From DASXRC01 sp036506495 (lineage in GTDB: Bacteria > Actinomycetota > Actinomycetes > Mycobacteriales > Micromonosporaceae), in NCBI GenBank assembly GCA_036506495.1, contig DASXRQ010000232.1, forward strand, positions 1 through 64,000: DNA of 64,000 nt, read 5' to 3'. Both the position numbers and the translations under genes were made by a program. Below are positions 8,182 to 16,606 of the stretch, piece by piece. Position 1 is the stretch's first letter; every line of letters starts with the position of its first letter. The notes beneath the pieces are model-generated. The model did not search any database and was not told the DNA's origin. It saw nothing but the letters and a program-made list of their open reading frames with translations.

Positions 8182-9341
8182 TGCTGAGGCCGCTGATCAC
8201 ACATGAGGTCGGCTCGCTGGCCAAGCCGGCGTGGCGGGTCAAGGCCGCGGCCGGGCGACCGCTGACCGACATTGACATCGACGAGGCTCGGGGCTGGGGT
8301 GAGCGCCTGGGTGTCGACGGCTATGAGCGCCTGCTCGATCTGCTGCGCAGGTCGGAACTGTCGCCGGCTGAGCGCACCGAGGTGAAGGAGTGGTCGAGCC
8401 GTTACGGGCTGCGGTTCTTCGAGAGCGCTGGCTTGGACGTCGTGTACGACGGTGAGCAGCAGCGCAGTGAAATGTATGCGTGGGCGATCGCGCACGCGAA
8501 CGGGTTTGAGTTCCGGGGCAGTGTGCGCAGCTTCGACAACAAGTACTACTCGAAGGCCGCAGTTGTCGGCCCGGTCTCGCTGAAGGCGCCGTTCCACGAC
8601 GACGAATACGAACTGCTGCGCAGGGCCGCACACCGGCCGGTGAAGGTGCCGGTCACCGGCCCGTACACGCTCGCCGCATGGTCGTTCGACGAACGGTATC
8701 GGGGGCGGGTGGATCTCGGTAAACCGCTCGCCGACCGACGGCGCGTGCACCGTGCCGCGCGGCGCGACTTCGTGCTGGACCTTGCTCGCGATCTCGTTCG
8801 GCCGAACGTGGAGGCGCTGCTGGGGCTCGGCGCGAGCTGGATCCAAATCGACGAGCCGGCTGGCTCGACCGAGCCGAGCGAGGTTGGGCTGATGGCCCAG
8901 GCGTACGACGCGTGCGTCAGCGGCTTGGCCGGGACGTTCTCCACCCACCTGTGTTTCTCGGACTACGAGCTGTTCTTTCCGGCGATCGAACAGATGACCG
9001 GATGCCAGCAGTACGCGGTCGGTTTCGCGAACTACGACAGTCGCGATCTCGGTGTCAGTGGCGATGCACGACCGGGCTATCACGTCGTCCGTCGGTTCCG
9101 GGATCTGCCCGGTGCACCGGCGCTCGGGCTTGGGGTGATCGATATCCACACCGACTTCATCGAGTCGCCCGAGCTCGTACGTGACCGCATCCTCTACGCG
9201 GTCAAGGTATTCGGTGATCCCGACCGCATCCAGGTGATGCCCGACTGTGGCCTGCGCACCCGATCGTGGAGTGTGGCCTACCACAAGCTGCGGAGCATGG
9301 TCGCCGGCGTCTCCCTGGCCCGCGGTGTGCTCGGCCTGTGA
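8181..9341 (+). CDS. Cobalamin-independent methionine synthase-like protein (MetE C-terminal family)
   Basis: 386 residues. The N-terminal THEVGSLAKPAWR motif is typical of MetE-related core proteins (COG0620), followed by VPVTGPYTLAAWSF and WIQIDEPAGS. Zinc ligands His256 and Cys258 (STHLCFSDYE) and Cys356 (MPDCGLRTRSW) are present. The usual glutamate ligand in the E-x-x-N/S segment is not evident (VGFANYDSRD), so the site may use a different fourth ligand. It is coupled to the preceding MetE-like gene and followed at 18 bases by a cupin. There is no folate-binding N-terminal barrel, so it may not be a normal methionine synthase. XecA-like or MesD-like thiol alkyl transferases are alternative models. 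Confidence 0.8.
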   Translation: MLRPLITHEVGSLAKPAWRVKAAAGRPLTDIDIDEARGWGERLGVDGYERLLDLLRRSELSPAERTEVKEWSSRYGLRFFESAGLDVVYDGEQQRSEMYAWAIAHANGFEFRGSVRSFDNKYYSKAAVVGPVSLKAPFHDDEYELLRRAAHRPVKVPVTGPYTLAAWSFDERYRGRVDLGKPLADRRRVHRAARRDFVLDLARDLVRPNVEALLGLGASWIQIDEPAGSTEPSEVGLMAQAYDACVSGLAGTFSTHLCFSDYELFFPAIEQMTGCQQYAVGFANYDSRDLGVSGDARPGYHVVRRFRDLPGAPALGLGVIDIHTDFIESPELVRDRILYAVKVFGDPDRIQVMPDCGLRTRSWSVAYHKLRSMVAGVSLARGVLGL

Positions 9342-9359
9342 ACGGAAGGGATGCGGCCC

Positions 9360-9710
9360 ATGGAACTCGAGATCCAGAACTTCGACGTCGCCGAGGTCCG
9401 TGAGTTTCCGCGCGGTCTCCTTCAACTGTGCCGCGTCGCGGATCAGACGATCGGCCGGGCACGGTATGAACCCGGCTGGCGGTGGTCGCGCGACGTGGGG
9501 CCGTCGGCGGGAACCGCGCTGTGCGAAATCGACCATCTCGGCGTCGTGGTGGCCGGTCGGGCAGCCGTGCGGATGGCCGACGGCGAGGAGTTCGTCCTCT
9601 CGGCCGGCGACGTGTTCGCCATCCCGGCCGGCCACGACAGCTGGGTCCTCGGCGACGAACCGTATGAGTCCATCCATCTGCTCGGCGCCGACGGGTATGC
9701 CGCCTCCTAA
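9360..9710 (+). CDS. Small cupin protein
   Basis: 116 residues forming one cupin barrel: GRARYEPGWRWSRDV, HLGVVVAGRAAVRMADGEEFVLSAGD, then VFAIPAGHDSWVLGDEP. Of the usual metal ligands, a His in DHLG and a His in AGHDS can be seen; others are not obvious. Two ATG codons exist (9351 and 9360); AAGGG at 9346-9350 abuts the first but is well spaced for the second, so I chose 9360. It is the last gene of the AraC-MetE-MetE group and probably acts on the same pathway intermediate. Function unknown. Confidence 0.8.
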   Translation: MELEIQNFDVAEVREFPRGLLQLCRVADQTIGRARYEPGWRWSRDVGPSAGTALCEIDHLGVVVAGRAAVRMADGEEFVLSAGDVFAIPAGHDSWVLGDEPYESIHLLGADGYAAS

Positions 9711-9714
9711 CCGT

Positions 9715-10626
9715 TTACGCCTTCGAAGCGAGCTTCAGGAAAGCATCGATGCCTGGGTGGGGGCCGCTTTGTTGGCTCGCGACCTCCAAGGCGCTCATGG
9801 CTGCGAATGCCACGCACCAGCCGATGAGCCGCTCTGAGTCCAGGTCGGTCGCGGCGGCGAGCTGCTCGGTGCGAGCTTCGATCGTCTCGAGGTCTCCCGC
9901 TTGCCAGAGGGTCAGGTCGACTGCGTCGAATGCGGCGTCGCCGAGGCAGGGTGCGGGGTCGATCGCGACGAGGCCGCGCTCGGGTCCGCCGTCGAGGATG
10001 TTGCTGGGCGTCAGGTCACCGTGGAGCAGGACGATCGGGGAGTCGTGCTGCGCGAGCCGGGTCGCAAGCCGGCGGCCGCGCTCGTAGAGATCCGGCGGGA
10101 TCAGTGCTGTGAGCTTCGGGCGACGTTCGTAAAGTCTCGCCGAGGAGTCGAACAGGTCGGCGACACGTTGGTCGACCGTCGGGTAGGTGGGGTCGGGAAC
10201 GCCGCTCTCATGCAGGGAGCTCAGGAGCTCGGCGACGCTCGCCGCGGCGGGGTACATCGAGGACACGACGAGCGGCGTTCCAGGTTCGATCGCCTCGAGC
10301 AAAAGCGCCCCGAGCTGCCCGTCGAGCGCGATCACCGCGGGGGTGTGAATGGTACGACAAGCGTCGAGCGCGGCCGCCTCGAACGCCAAGCGGGCGCGGT
10401 CGGGGCTGGCCTTGAGTACGGCGGGCCGCCCGTCAGCCATCCGGCAACGGAAGACGGCCGACACACTCCCGCGTGGGATCGGGGAGCCGAACTCGAGCTG
10501 CCACCGCCGTGCGAGAGCGGTCAGTACGCCCGGCAGCTCGTCGAACCACGCCGCCACTTCACTGCCGAAGCGAGCGGTGAGACGCTGCCGTGCACCCGCG
10601 TCGATGCCTGGAACGGTCGAGCCCAT
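9715..10626 (-). CDS. APH(6)/hydroxyurea-type phosphotransferase (aminoglycoside kinase family)
   Basis: 303 residues of the aminoglycoside/hydroxyurea resistance kinase family (streptomycin 6-kinase-like). The ATP-binding N-lobe has SVSAVFRCRMADGRPAVLKAS. The catalytic loop is LLHGDLTPSNIL with His202, and the metal-binding segment is AIDPAPCLGDAAFDAVDL. The end of the gene converges on the cupin with a 4-base gap. It could phosphorylate streptomycin-like compounds or an unrelated small alcohol; the sequence alone does not decide resistance. Confidence 0.85.
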   Translation of the reverse strand: MGSTVPGIDAGARQRLTARFGSEVAAWFDELPGVLTALARRWQLEFGSPIPRGSVSAVFRCRMADGRPAVLKASPDRARLAFEAAALDACRTIHTPAVIALDGQLGALLLEAIEPGTPLVVSSMYPAAASVAELLSSLHESGVPDPTYPTVDQRVADLFDSSARLYERRPKLTALIPPDLYERGRRLATRLAQHDSPIVLLHGDLTPSNILDGGPERGLVAIDPAPCLGDAAFDAVDLTLWQAGDLETIEARTEQLAAATDLDSERLIGWCVAFAAMSALEVASQQSGPHPGIDAFLKLASKA

Positions 10627-10728
10627 CCGCCGACGGTAGCCGCCCTCGAACACCGTGGTGATCCCGTGGCGGCGCCCCGCTGCTTGCGCGGATCGGGTAG
10701 CTGAGCCCGGATGCTTCAATAGATCGGC

Positions 10729-10848
10729 GTGGCGTCCGGTGTCAAGATCCACCGGTACGTCCGTCGACGCATCGCGGGTAGGACGAAGGCCCGCTGGGAC
10801 TTGCTGGTCTCGTTCTCGCCTGGCGCCCGGATCGAGTGTGAGACCTGA
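10729..10848 (+). CDS. Possible very small protein (39 residues)
   Basis: A GTG-started frame runs in the gap between the kinase and the next gene and encodes a basic, arginine-rich peptide (VKIHRYVRRRIAGRTKARW, then DLLVSFSPGARIECET). It begins two codons after an in-frame TAG. I see no clear ribosome binding site and no known family. It could equally be chance reading or a remnant. The rest of 10627-10889 shows nothing else. Confidence 0.25.
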   Translation: MASGVKIHRYVRRRIAGRTKARWDLLVSFSPGARIECET

Positions 10849-10889
10849 ATCGAGGGCGGTGTCGTCAGTCGGCGGATAGCGTGGGGGTT

Positions 10890-11252
10890 ATGGGACAGTC
10901 AATTCAAGGCGGCGACCAGCACAATCCCCGGCTCGACGACGAGTTGGCTCACGACCCAGGCGCCGAGGAGGAGACTCCCGACACGAAGCTTTGGGACACA
11001 CCTGGACACGACGGCGTCGTGACCGATGCCGAGACCGATCCTGACCGTACCGACCTACGGTCCAAGATCGGGTTGTACGTGTCGTTGGTGGTGTTCCCGA
11101 CCAATGGCGGCGCCTTAATCGCCATGGCGCAGAGGAAGGACGCTCCCGACGAGGTCTTGGCGGAGTTAAGCAGGCTCGAAGCGGGCACTCGATTCTCGAA
11201 CCCAACCGAGGTGTGGGAGGCGCTCGGCCTCAGCTCTGACGAACGCTTCTGA
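10890..11252 (+). CDS. DUF2795-type small protein
   Basis: 120 residues. The first half is acidic and low in complexity (GGDQHNPRLDDELAHDPGAEEE); the second half carries a helical domain (LRSKIGLYVSLVVFPTNGG, LIAMAQRKDAPDEVLAELSRL, FSNPTEVWEALGL) that matches the DUF2795 pattern as I know it from actinobacterial proteins of this length. Function unknown. The ATG at 10890 has TAGCGT at 10877-10882, 7 bases before it, and a G-rich run, so either leaderless or led translation is possible. Cytoplasmic. Confidence 0.7.
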   Translation: MGQSIQGGDQHNPRLDDELAHDPGAEEETPDTKLWDTPGHDGVVTDAETDPDRTDLRSKIGLYVSLVVFPTNGGALIAMAQRKDAPDEVLAELSRLEAGTRFSNPTEVWEALGLSSDERF

Positions 11253-11290
11253 CGCCGTACACCAGGCTCCGCTGCAGGCGTCGTTGGTCG

Positions 11291-11860
11291 TCAGGTCGCC
11301 GGCGCTTGCCCGGTCGGCGCGCTGCTGGGTCCGCCCTGCCGACGCAGTCGTAGGCCCAGCGCGATTAGGACCACCCCGAATACCACGGCGTACGCGCCGA
11401 TCAGCAGCACCAAGGCCAGCGCGCCCGATGACGGCCAGACCGCCAGCAAAATCCCGACGAGCACCGACAGCACGCCGCCGAGCGCCAGCAGCCACTCGTT
11501 GCGCATCTCCCGGCGGAGCCGGATCGCCGCGATGATCTGCAGGATGCCGGTGACGATGGCCCAGGCGGCGATCAGGGCGAGCAGGACCAAGGTGGTGACG
11601 CCCGGCCAAGCAAACGTGATCACCCCGATCGCGATACCCGCGATGCCTTGCACAGCCAACCAGAACCGCCGGCCCTCAGCGTTGGGACCGAACGCGGCGA
11701 ACAACGCGAACACTCCATCCACCAAGGCGTACGCCCCAAACAGCACGATCAGGGCGAGCAGGGTGACGTCCGGCCAGATCAACGCCACCAGCCCGAACAG
11801 CACGGCGACCGCGCCGCGCAGCGCGACCATCCACCAGTACCGGGCAAGACTCTCCAACAT
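11291..11860 (-). CDS. HdeD-family (DUF308) membrane protein
   Basis: 189 residues with six membrane helices in three repeated pairs, each with the family's pattern: YWWMVALRGAVAVLFGLVALIWPDVTL, then FWLAVQGIAGIAIGVITFAWPGVTTL, then EWLLALGGVLSVLVGILLAVWPSSGAL. The xWP turns are the hallmark of DUF308/HdeD proteins, linked to acid resistance in enteric bacteria but of unknown role here. The ATG at 11860 is preceded by GGAGGAGATCC (purine-rich, good spacing). Single gene, no obvious operon partner. Confidence 0.9.
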   Translation of the reverse strand: MLESLARYWWMVALRGAVAVLFGLVALIWPDVTLLALIVLFGAYALVDGVFALFAAFGPNAEGRRFWLAVQGIAGIAIGVITFAWPGVTTLVLLALIAAWAIVTGILQIIAAIRLRREMRNEWLLALGGVLSVLVGILLAVWPSSGALALVLLIGAYAVVFGVVLIALGLRLRRQGGPSSAPTGQAPAT

Positions 11861-12232
11861 TTCGGATCTCCTCCTCGGATGGGGGTTTGTCCCGCGCAAA
11901 GCCCTCGGCGGGGCGACGATGTGGTGTGGCACTGTCCATTGCAGAGTGTGAGACCGCGTGAGGCGGCGCGCAAGGGCCTGCCCGCTGCGATCTACCCCCG
12001 GCGGCGGCGTCCGTGGCCGACCACGAGCCGACCAGCAGCGCGGGTCAGGCCGAAACCGTCCGAGCCCGGCGCAGGTGACGTCGTTACGACCGAGCACTTC
12101 ACCCTCCAGGGCCGGCCGAATCGCCCTGCTACGCGGCTACTACCTTCGAGTACGCTCTCGCCGCCTGGCATCTGGTCGGCCCCGCGCGATTCTCCCTCGA
12201 CGAGGAGCTCACTGAATGATGTCCCGTGGCGG
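11861..12232. other. Gene-poor gap
   Basis: Holds the leader of the HdeD-type gene (11861-11880) and a possible remnant at 12121-12219. Between 11880 and 12120 I see no gene, repeat or clear promoter. Confidence 0.5.
12121..12219 (+). pseudogene. Possible DoxX-type protein tail (remnant)
   Basis: In one frame the plus strand reads CYAATTFEYALAAWHLVGPARFSLDEEL to a stop at 12217-12219. The FEYALA...GPARFSLDEEL text resembles the end of DoxX-family membrane proteins, which often finish in a GPGRYSLD motif. Only about 30 residues remain, and no upstream part can be recognised. Weak call. Confidence 0.25.
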
Positions 12233-13369
12233 TCAGGCCGCGGCGGCCCGCACCGACGCGTCGGTGGCGAGGAAGAGGGCGCGGGCGAGCACGCCGACGT
12301 CGGCCTGATCGGTGAACAAGCCGTCGATGCCGGTGCCTAGGAAGGTGGTCTGCTCGTCGATGGCCTTGCCGTAGCCCGTGGGGTCGGCGCCGACGCGCAG
12401 GTCGGTGGGCAGGAACGTGTTCTCGGCGCGGAAGGTGTACGGGTGCAGGGTCAGGCCGGCGGCGTGCGCGTCCTGGACGAGCGAGGTCGGTTCGGCGAGG
12501 CTGCCGTCGGCGCGTCGGGGGATGATCTGGTTCTTGTCCGGGCCGATTCCGTCGACGTATCCGCCCAACTCCCGCAGCCCGGCAGGGGTCAGATATTCGG
12601 CGTACGACGTGGGGTCACCGAACGGGGCACCGGCCGCGCTGGTCAGGAAGACCAGCGAGGCGCGGAGCCGGTGTCCGGCCCGCAACGCCCGCAGGTTGGT
12701 GGCCTCGAAGGATTGCACGAACACCGGGGCGTCGCGGTGGTCCAGGCCTGCGGCCCGCAACTGCGCGACGAGGGGCTCCTCGAGGGGCAGCCCCATCGAC
12801 CGGAAGTATGTGGGGTGCTTGGTCTCTGGGTACACCCCGATCGGGCGACCCAGCTCGTGGCTGAGCCGTACGCGCAGGTCCAGGACGTCCTCGAAGGTCG
12901 GCACCTGGAACAGCCCGTCGTAAAGGGTGTTGTGCTGGCGGACCTGAGGCAGCCGCTCCACGGCCCGCAGCGTCTTCAGCTCGGCGAGGGTGAAGTCCTC
13001 GGTGAACCATCCGGTGGTCGGCACGCCGTCGAGCAGCTTCGTGGTGCGCCGCGCGGCGAACTCGGGCCGGGTCGACACGTCCGTGGTTCCCGAGATCTCC
13101 GGCTCGTGCCGCGCCACCAGGACATGGTCGCGGGTGCTCACCAGGTCCGGCTCGATGAAGTCGGCGCCCAGGCGAGCGGCCAACTCATAGGAGGCCAGCG
13201 TGTGCTCGGGGCGGTACCCGGAGGCGCCGCGATGCCCGATGACAAGCGGACGACGGCCGGCAGCGCTATGGTTTGGGTCTTTCGGGGTCGCCGCGGCGGG
13301 GCGCGGGGCTAGCGCGGTGGCGCCGGCGGCGAGCAGGCCGATCTGAAGGACGTCTCGACGACGGGACAC
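12233..13369 (-). CDS. Exported glycerophosphodiester phosphodiesterase
   Basis: 378 residues. A twin-arginine-like leader MSRRRDVLQIGLLAAGATAL (RRR motif then hydrophobic stretch, AAA cleavage region) sends it out of the cell. The GDPD catalytic motifs follow: IGHRGASGYRPEHTLASYELA (His and Arg-Gly), GADFIEPDLVSTRDHVLVARHEPE (E-x-D and H), and later VYPETKHPTYF. It hydrolyses glycerophosphodiesters to glycerol-3-phosphate and an alcohol. The length fits the periplasmic GlpQ group. The GTG at 13369 follows GTGGAGGAGAC. It is not linked to a glycerol-3-phosphate transporter here. Confidence 0.92.
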   Translation of the reverse strand: MSRRRDVLQIGLLAAGATALAPRPAAATPKDPNHSAAGRRPLVIGHRGASGYRPEHTLASYELAARLGADFIEPDLVSTRDHVLVARHEPEISGTTDVSTRPEFAARRTTKLLDGVPTTGWFTEDFTLAELKTLRAVERLPQVRQHNTLYDGLFQVPTFEDVLDLRVRLSHELGRPIGVYPETKHPTYFRSMGLPLEEPLVAQLRAAGLDHRDAPVFVQSFEATNLRALRAGHRLRASLVFLTSAAGAPFGDPTSYAEYLTPAGLRELGGYVDGIGPDKNQIIPRRADGSLAEPTSLVQDAHAAGLTLHPYTFRAENTFLPTDLRVGADPTGYGKAIDEQTTFLGTGIDGLFTDQADVGVLARALFLATDASVRAAAA

Positions 13370-13490
13370 GTCTCCTCCACGGGTACCGCCGGCGACCCTC
13401 GCCGCGGCGACCCGTCAGACATTCCATCGTCGGCCGTCGACCACCGGGCAACCTCTTCGTTGCGCAGCGGCGAACAGTCGCCATCGGGAC

Positions 13491-13808
13491 TCAATTCAGC
13501 CGGGTGAGGATCGGTAGAACGCCGGCGATGTCGAGGACCCTGTGTACCGGTTTTCGGGCATTCGTGACGACGTACTTGATGCCGCGTTCGGCTGCAAGTC
13601 CGTGGCCGCGGATCTGGGCGTGGATGCCGGTGGAGTCGAGGAAGCTGACCCAGTCCAGGTCAACGATCAGCTCGGCGGTGCGCGGGTCGGTGAGTGCATC
13701 CTCGATCGCGGTGCGCAGGCGATTGCAGGTGGCGAGGTCGACCTCGCCGGAAACGGCGAGGCGGATGACGCCGTCGCCGGCGTCATACTGGTCGATGGAT
13801 AGGTTCAT
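13491..13808 (-). CDS. STAS-domain anti-sigma factor antagonist
   Basis: 105 residues, one STAS domain: VIRLAVSGEVDLATCNRLRTAI, then LIVDLDWVSFLDSTGIHAQI with the phosphorylatable Ser before TG, and VVTNARKPVHRVLDIAGV. Such proteins bind anti-sigma kinases and release sigma factors when dephosphorylated. Its start overlaps the end of the second STAS gene by 26 bases, so the two are coupled. No anti-sigma kinase is next to them. Confidence 0.9.
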   Translation of the reverse strand: MNLSIDQYDAGDGVIRLAVSGEVDLATCNRLRTAIEDALTDPRTAELIVDLDWVSFLDSTGIHAQIRGHGLAAERGIKYVVTNARKPVHRVLDIAGVLPILTRLN

Positions 13809-14157
13809 GGTGATGCCCTTCGATCCAGGCGGCGGGGGTACCGCTGGCCGACGATGCGCTCAGGCGCGGGAGGACGTCGGTAAGCTCCAGCAGGCGACGG
13901 ACGACGCCCCACGGGTGGGTCACAATCACGGCACGACCGCGTCGACCGGCGGTCTCGGTGGCTGTGACGAGCACGCCGATGGCGGCGCAGTCGAGGAAAG
14001 TCACGCCGTGAAGGTCCACCTCGGTCAGTCCGTGTGACAGCCCGACGGCGTGTTTCAGGGTTGCGCGGAAGTCGTCTCGGACGGCGAGGTCGATCTCGCC
14101 GCGGAGCACCAGGCAGGCGTGGCCCGAGTCGGCCGACAGCTCATGGATGAAGTGCAT
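13783..14157 (-). CDS. STAS-domain protein (divergent anti-sigma antagonist)
   Basis: 124 residues, one STAS domain: ACLVLRGEIDLAVRDDFRATL, LTEVDLHGVTFLDCAAIGVLV and VVRRLLELTDVLPRL. The usual phosphoacceptor segment DSTG or DSSG reads DCAAIG: the Ser is replaced by Cys-Ala, so control by phosphorylation at that site is unlikely. A C-terminal extension (residues about 100-124) is rich in His. It is translated first in the pair, before the canonical STAS protein at 13491-13808. It may act as a constitutive or decoy partner of the same anti-sigma factor. Confidence 0.85.
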   Translation of the reverse strand: MHFIHELSADSGHACLVLRGEIDLAVRDDFRATLKHAVGLSHGLTEVDLHGVTFLDCAAIGVLVTATETAGRRGRAVIVTHPWGVVRRLLELTDVLPRLSASSASGTPAAWIEGHHHEPIHRPV

Positions 14158-14304
14158 AGCCTGCCTCCGGACGATTGCGGGCAGCTCGGAGAGCTGTCCA
14201 CCAACACCGGGGTCCGGGGCATTTGGCCTGCTGAATGCACTGTACCGCCCTTGAGGTCCGGATGTCGGTTGGCGTCACCCGCGACGGCAGACCCAGACGG
14301 GGCG

Positions 14305-14424
14305 CTGGTGGCAACGGGCGGTGTGATCATCGAGCAGGCCAAGGGCGTCATCGCCGAACGGCGTGGAGAGGGCCCGGACCAAGCGATCGTCGACAGATCG
14401 GAACAGTTGCCGCCACACCCGTGA
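14305..14424 (+). pseudogene. ANTAR-domain remnant
   Basis: The plus strand reads LVATGGVIIEQAKGVIAERRGEG and PDQAIVDRSEQ before a stop at 14422-14424. The VIIEQAKGVIAER stretch is the start of the ANTAR RNA-binding helix bundle (usual form RVVIEQAKGVLAER..VD.D.AF). The remaining two helices and any GAF or receiver domain are missing. It sits just upstream of the membrane protein gene and beside the STAS pair, with which GAF-ANTAR proteins are often found. The gap 14158-14494 holds nothing else I recognise. Confidence 0.5.
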
Positions 14425-14533
14425 GGGTCAACCCCCGACTGGTTAGGGGTGGCGCGCCGGGCGGTACGGTCTGGTTGCCGCACCGTTCGCTACCATGCGG
14501 CGGCCTGAGCTTCCGGGTGGGGGACGGTTCCTG

Positions 14534-16606
14534 ATGGCGCTGGCGGCGATCGTGGGGTGGCTCCTGATCGTGTTGCTGCCCGGACTCGCGTTGGCCCGGC
14601 TGCTTCGGGTACCGGGATCCCCTCCCGCGCTGGCCGCCATCGCCGCCCCGGTGAGCTTCGGCCTGATCTACCTTGTCGGTCTGCTGGCGAGCCGGACCGG
14701 CCTGCCGGTGGTGGCGACATCCCTGGCGGTGCTCGGCATGTTGCTGGTCGCCTGGTTCACCGTCGAGGTGGTGCTCCGGCTCCGTGCCACCGGGTGGCCC
14801 AAACCGGGTGCCATTACGCCGGCGATCCGCCGAGTGGGCTCCCGGTTGGCCGGGTGCTCACCGTCGGTTGCCTGCTCGCGTGCCCTGCTCGGGATCGCGA
14901 TCGGCGCCGGGCTTCTGCTCTGGATGAGCCTGCACGCGCCGTTGACGGTGCCGGCGGGCTTTGACGCGATGCACCACGGTTATTTGGTCCGGCAGATCGT
15001 GGCGCACGACACCCTGAACGCGAGCGTCGTGTTCTCCTCGGACCCGTCCGTGCCCGACGGGACGACCAGCTTCTACCCGTTGGCCGCGAACCTGGTCGCG
15101 GCGCTGTTGAACGTCGTGACGGGAATCCCCATCTCGGCCCTGCTCCTGGCGAGCACCGCCGCACTCGCCGGGGTGGTCCTGCCGCTCGGCGCGTACGTCC
15201 TGTGCCGGCGGTTGGCCCCCGGGTTGCCGCTGGTGGCCGGTTTCGCGGCGCTGGCGGCGGTGTTGCCGGCGGGCCTGTTCATCATCGAAGCCACCGGTCG
15301 CATCACCGCCATCCTCGGTCTCGCCCTGGTCCCGGCCGCGGTTGGCGCCATCTGCTTTCTGAGCGACCGGGTTGACTGGCGGGTGGCCGTGCTGAGCGGG
15401 TTGGGCCTGGTGGGCGTCGCCGGAGTGCACACCTCCGAACTCCCGATCGTGGTCGGCCTGGCCGTCGCGTGCGTGATGGTGGGCGCGGGCCGGTCACGTC
15501 GTTGGCGACCGTCGCTTCTCTGGCTGGCCACCTTCGCGGGCACCTGCGCCCTGGCCGCGCTGGTCCTGATCGCGGTCGAGCCCGGAATCCGGCACGTGAG
15601 CGGGGAGCGGTCCGAGGCCTTCGGTGACAGGTCCAGCGGGGCGGTCTCGCTTCCGGCCGCGATCTGGCAACTCGTGACACTGCCGTCCAGGTTTCCGCCC
15701 GAGGCCGACCGCCCGATGATGGTGTGGTCGGTCCTGGCCGCCGCCGGCTGCCTGCTGAGCCTGCACCCGCGGTGGTGGCGACTGGCGGGGGCGACGGCCG
15801 CCTACGCGCTCTTCGGGGGGTTGTTCGTCGCGTGGGCGACCCGCCGGATCGGCCCCTTCACGACGCTGACCGATCCCTGGTACCGCAGCACCGCCAGAAT
15901 GATGTGGCAGTTCTATGTGCTGGGGGCGATTCCCGTCGGTATCGCGCTCGAGTGCCTGGCCTCGCTAGCTTGCGTCGCCATCACGTCCGTCGGCTCCCTG
16001 GCGGGACGTACCCGGGCCCCGACGCTGGGACTGCGGTGGATGTCGACGGTCGTCGCCGTAGCGGCCGTAGCCGCGAGTGTGCTGGTGTTCGCGCGGCCGC
16101 CCGAGCCGTTCCTATCCCGATGGCTCAGCGCCAACTTCGGACCCGTCGGCCCCGACTCGCAGGAGGCGTTCAGGTACCTGGCGGCCCACGTCGGGCCGGG
16201 CGAGCGGGTCCTCGACGACTTGGAGGCGCGTGGCGAACTGTGGATGTACGACGACTACGGCGTGCCGACCCTGTTCGGAAATCCGCCCCTGCTCGGGCGG
16301 GCGCCCGAGTCCTGGAAGGAACGGCTCTACCTGCGCGGCAGGCTGCGGCACATCGCCACGGATCCCTGCGTTGCCGAGCTGCTCGCGAGGTACCGCGTGA
16401 CGTACGTGTTCTACAGCGGCAGGAAGATCCTTACCGGACGGCCGGATGTCACGCTCGCCCTGTTACAGGACGGTCGGTACTTCCGGGAAGTCTTCGCGGC
16501 GGGCGAGGCCGGCGTGTACAAGATCAATGCACCCTTGCCGGCTCGACCGTGCGACAGGTCAGTGACCGCCGGATACCCGTGGGCAGCGGTGGTCGCACCC
16601 AAGTAG
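14534..16606 (+). CDS. Large polytopic membrane protein (DUF6541-like)
   Basis: About 690 residues from the ATG at 14534, which sits about 10 bases after a GGGGGA run; an ATG at 14495 is the alternative. About a dozen hydrophobic helices fill residues 5-520, in GT-C-like style with a short loop ...MHHGYLVRQIVAHDTLN..., followed by a C-terminal extracytoplasmic domain (about 540-690: SQEAFRYLAAHVGPGERVLDDL, WMYDDYGVPTLFG, YRVTYVFYSGRKI). This layout matches actinobacterial DUF6541 proteins, which look like lipid-linked sugar transferases or related cell-envelope enzymes. No catalytic residues can be claimed. Its stop abuts the convergent oxidase gene with no gap. Confidence 0.7.
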   Translation: MALAAIVGWLLIVLLPGLALARLLRVPGSPPALAAIAAPVSFGLIYLVGLLASRTGLPVVATSLAVLGMLLVAWFTVEVVLRLRATGWPKPGAITPAIRRVGSRLAGCSPSVACSRALLGIAIGAGLLLWMSLHAPLTVPAGFDAMHHGYLVRQIVAHDTLNASVVFSSDPSVPDGTTSFYPLAANLVAALLNVVTGIPISALLLASTAALAGVVLPLGAYVLCRRLAPGLPLVAGFAALAAVLPAGLFIIEATGRITAILGLALVPAAVGAICFLSDRVDWRVAVLSGLGLVGVAGVHTSELPIVVGLAVACVMVGAGRSRRWRPSLLWLATFAGTCALAALVLIAVEPGIRHVSGERSEAFGDRSSGAVSLPAAIWQLVTLPSRFPPEADRPMMVWSVLAAAGCLLSLHPRWWRLAGATAAYALFGGLFVAWATRRIGPFTTLTDPWYRSTARMMWQFYVLGAIPVGIALECLASLACVAITSVGSLAGRTRAPTLGLRWMSTVVAVAAVAASVLVFARPPEPFLSRWLSANFGPVGPDSQEAFRYLAAHVGPGERVLDDLEARGELWMYDDYGVPTLFGNPPLLGRAPESWKERLYLRGRLRHIATDPCVAELLARYRVTYVFYSGRKILTGRPDVTLALLQDGRYFREVFAAGEAGVYKINAPLPARPCDRSVTAGYPWAAVVAPK

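Noticed and set aside
7854..9677. 607-residue open frame on the minus strand
   Set aside because: It lies opposite the MetE-like and cupin genes, which have clear family motifs; its translation is low-complexity and arginine- and proline-rich, as expected from an antisense frame in high-GC DNA.
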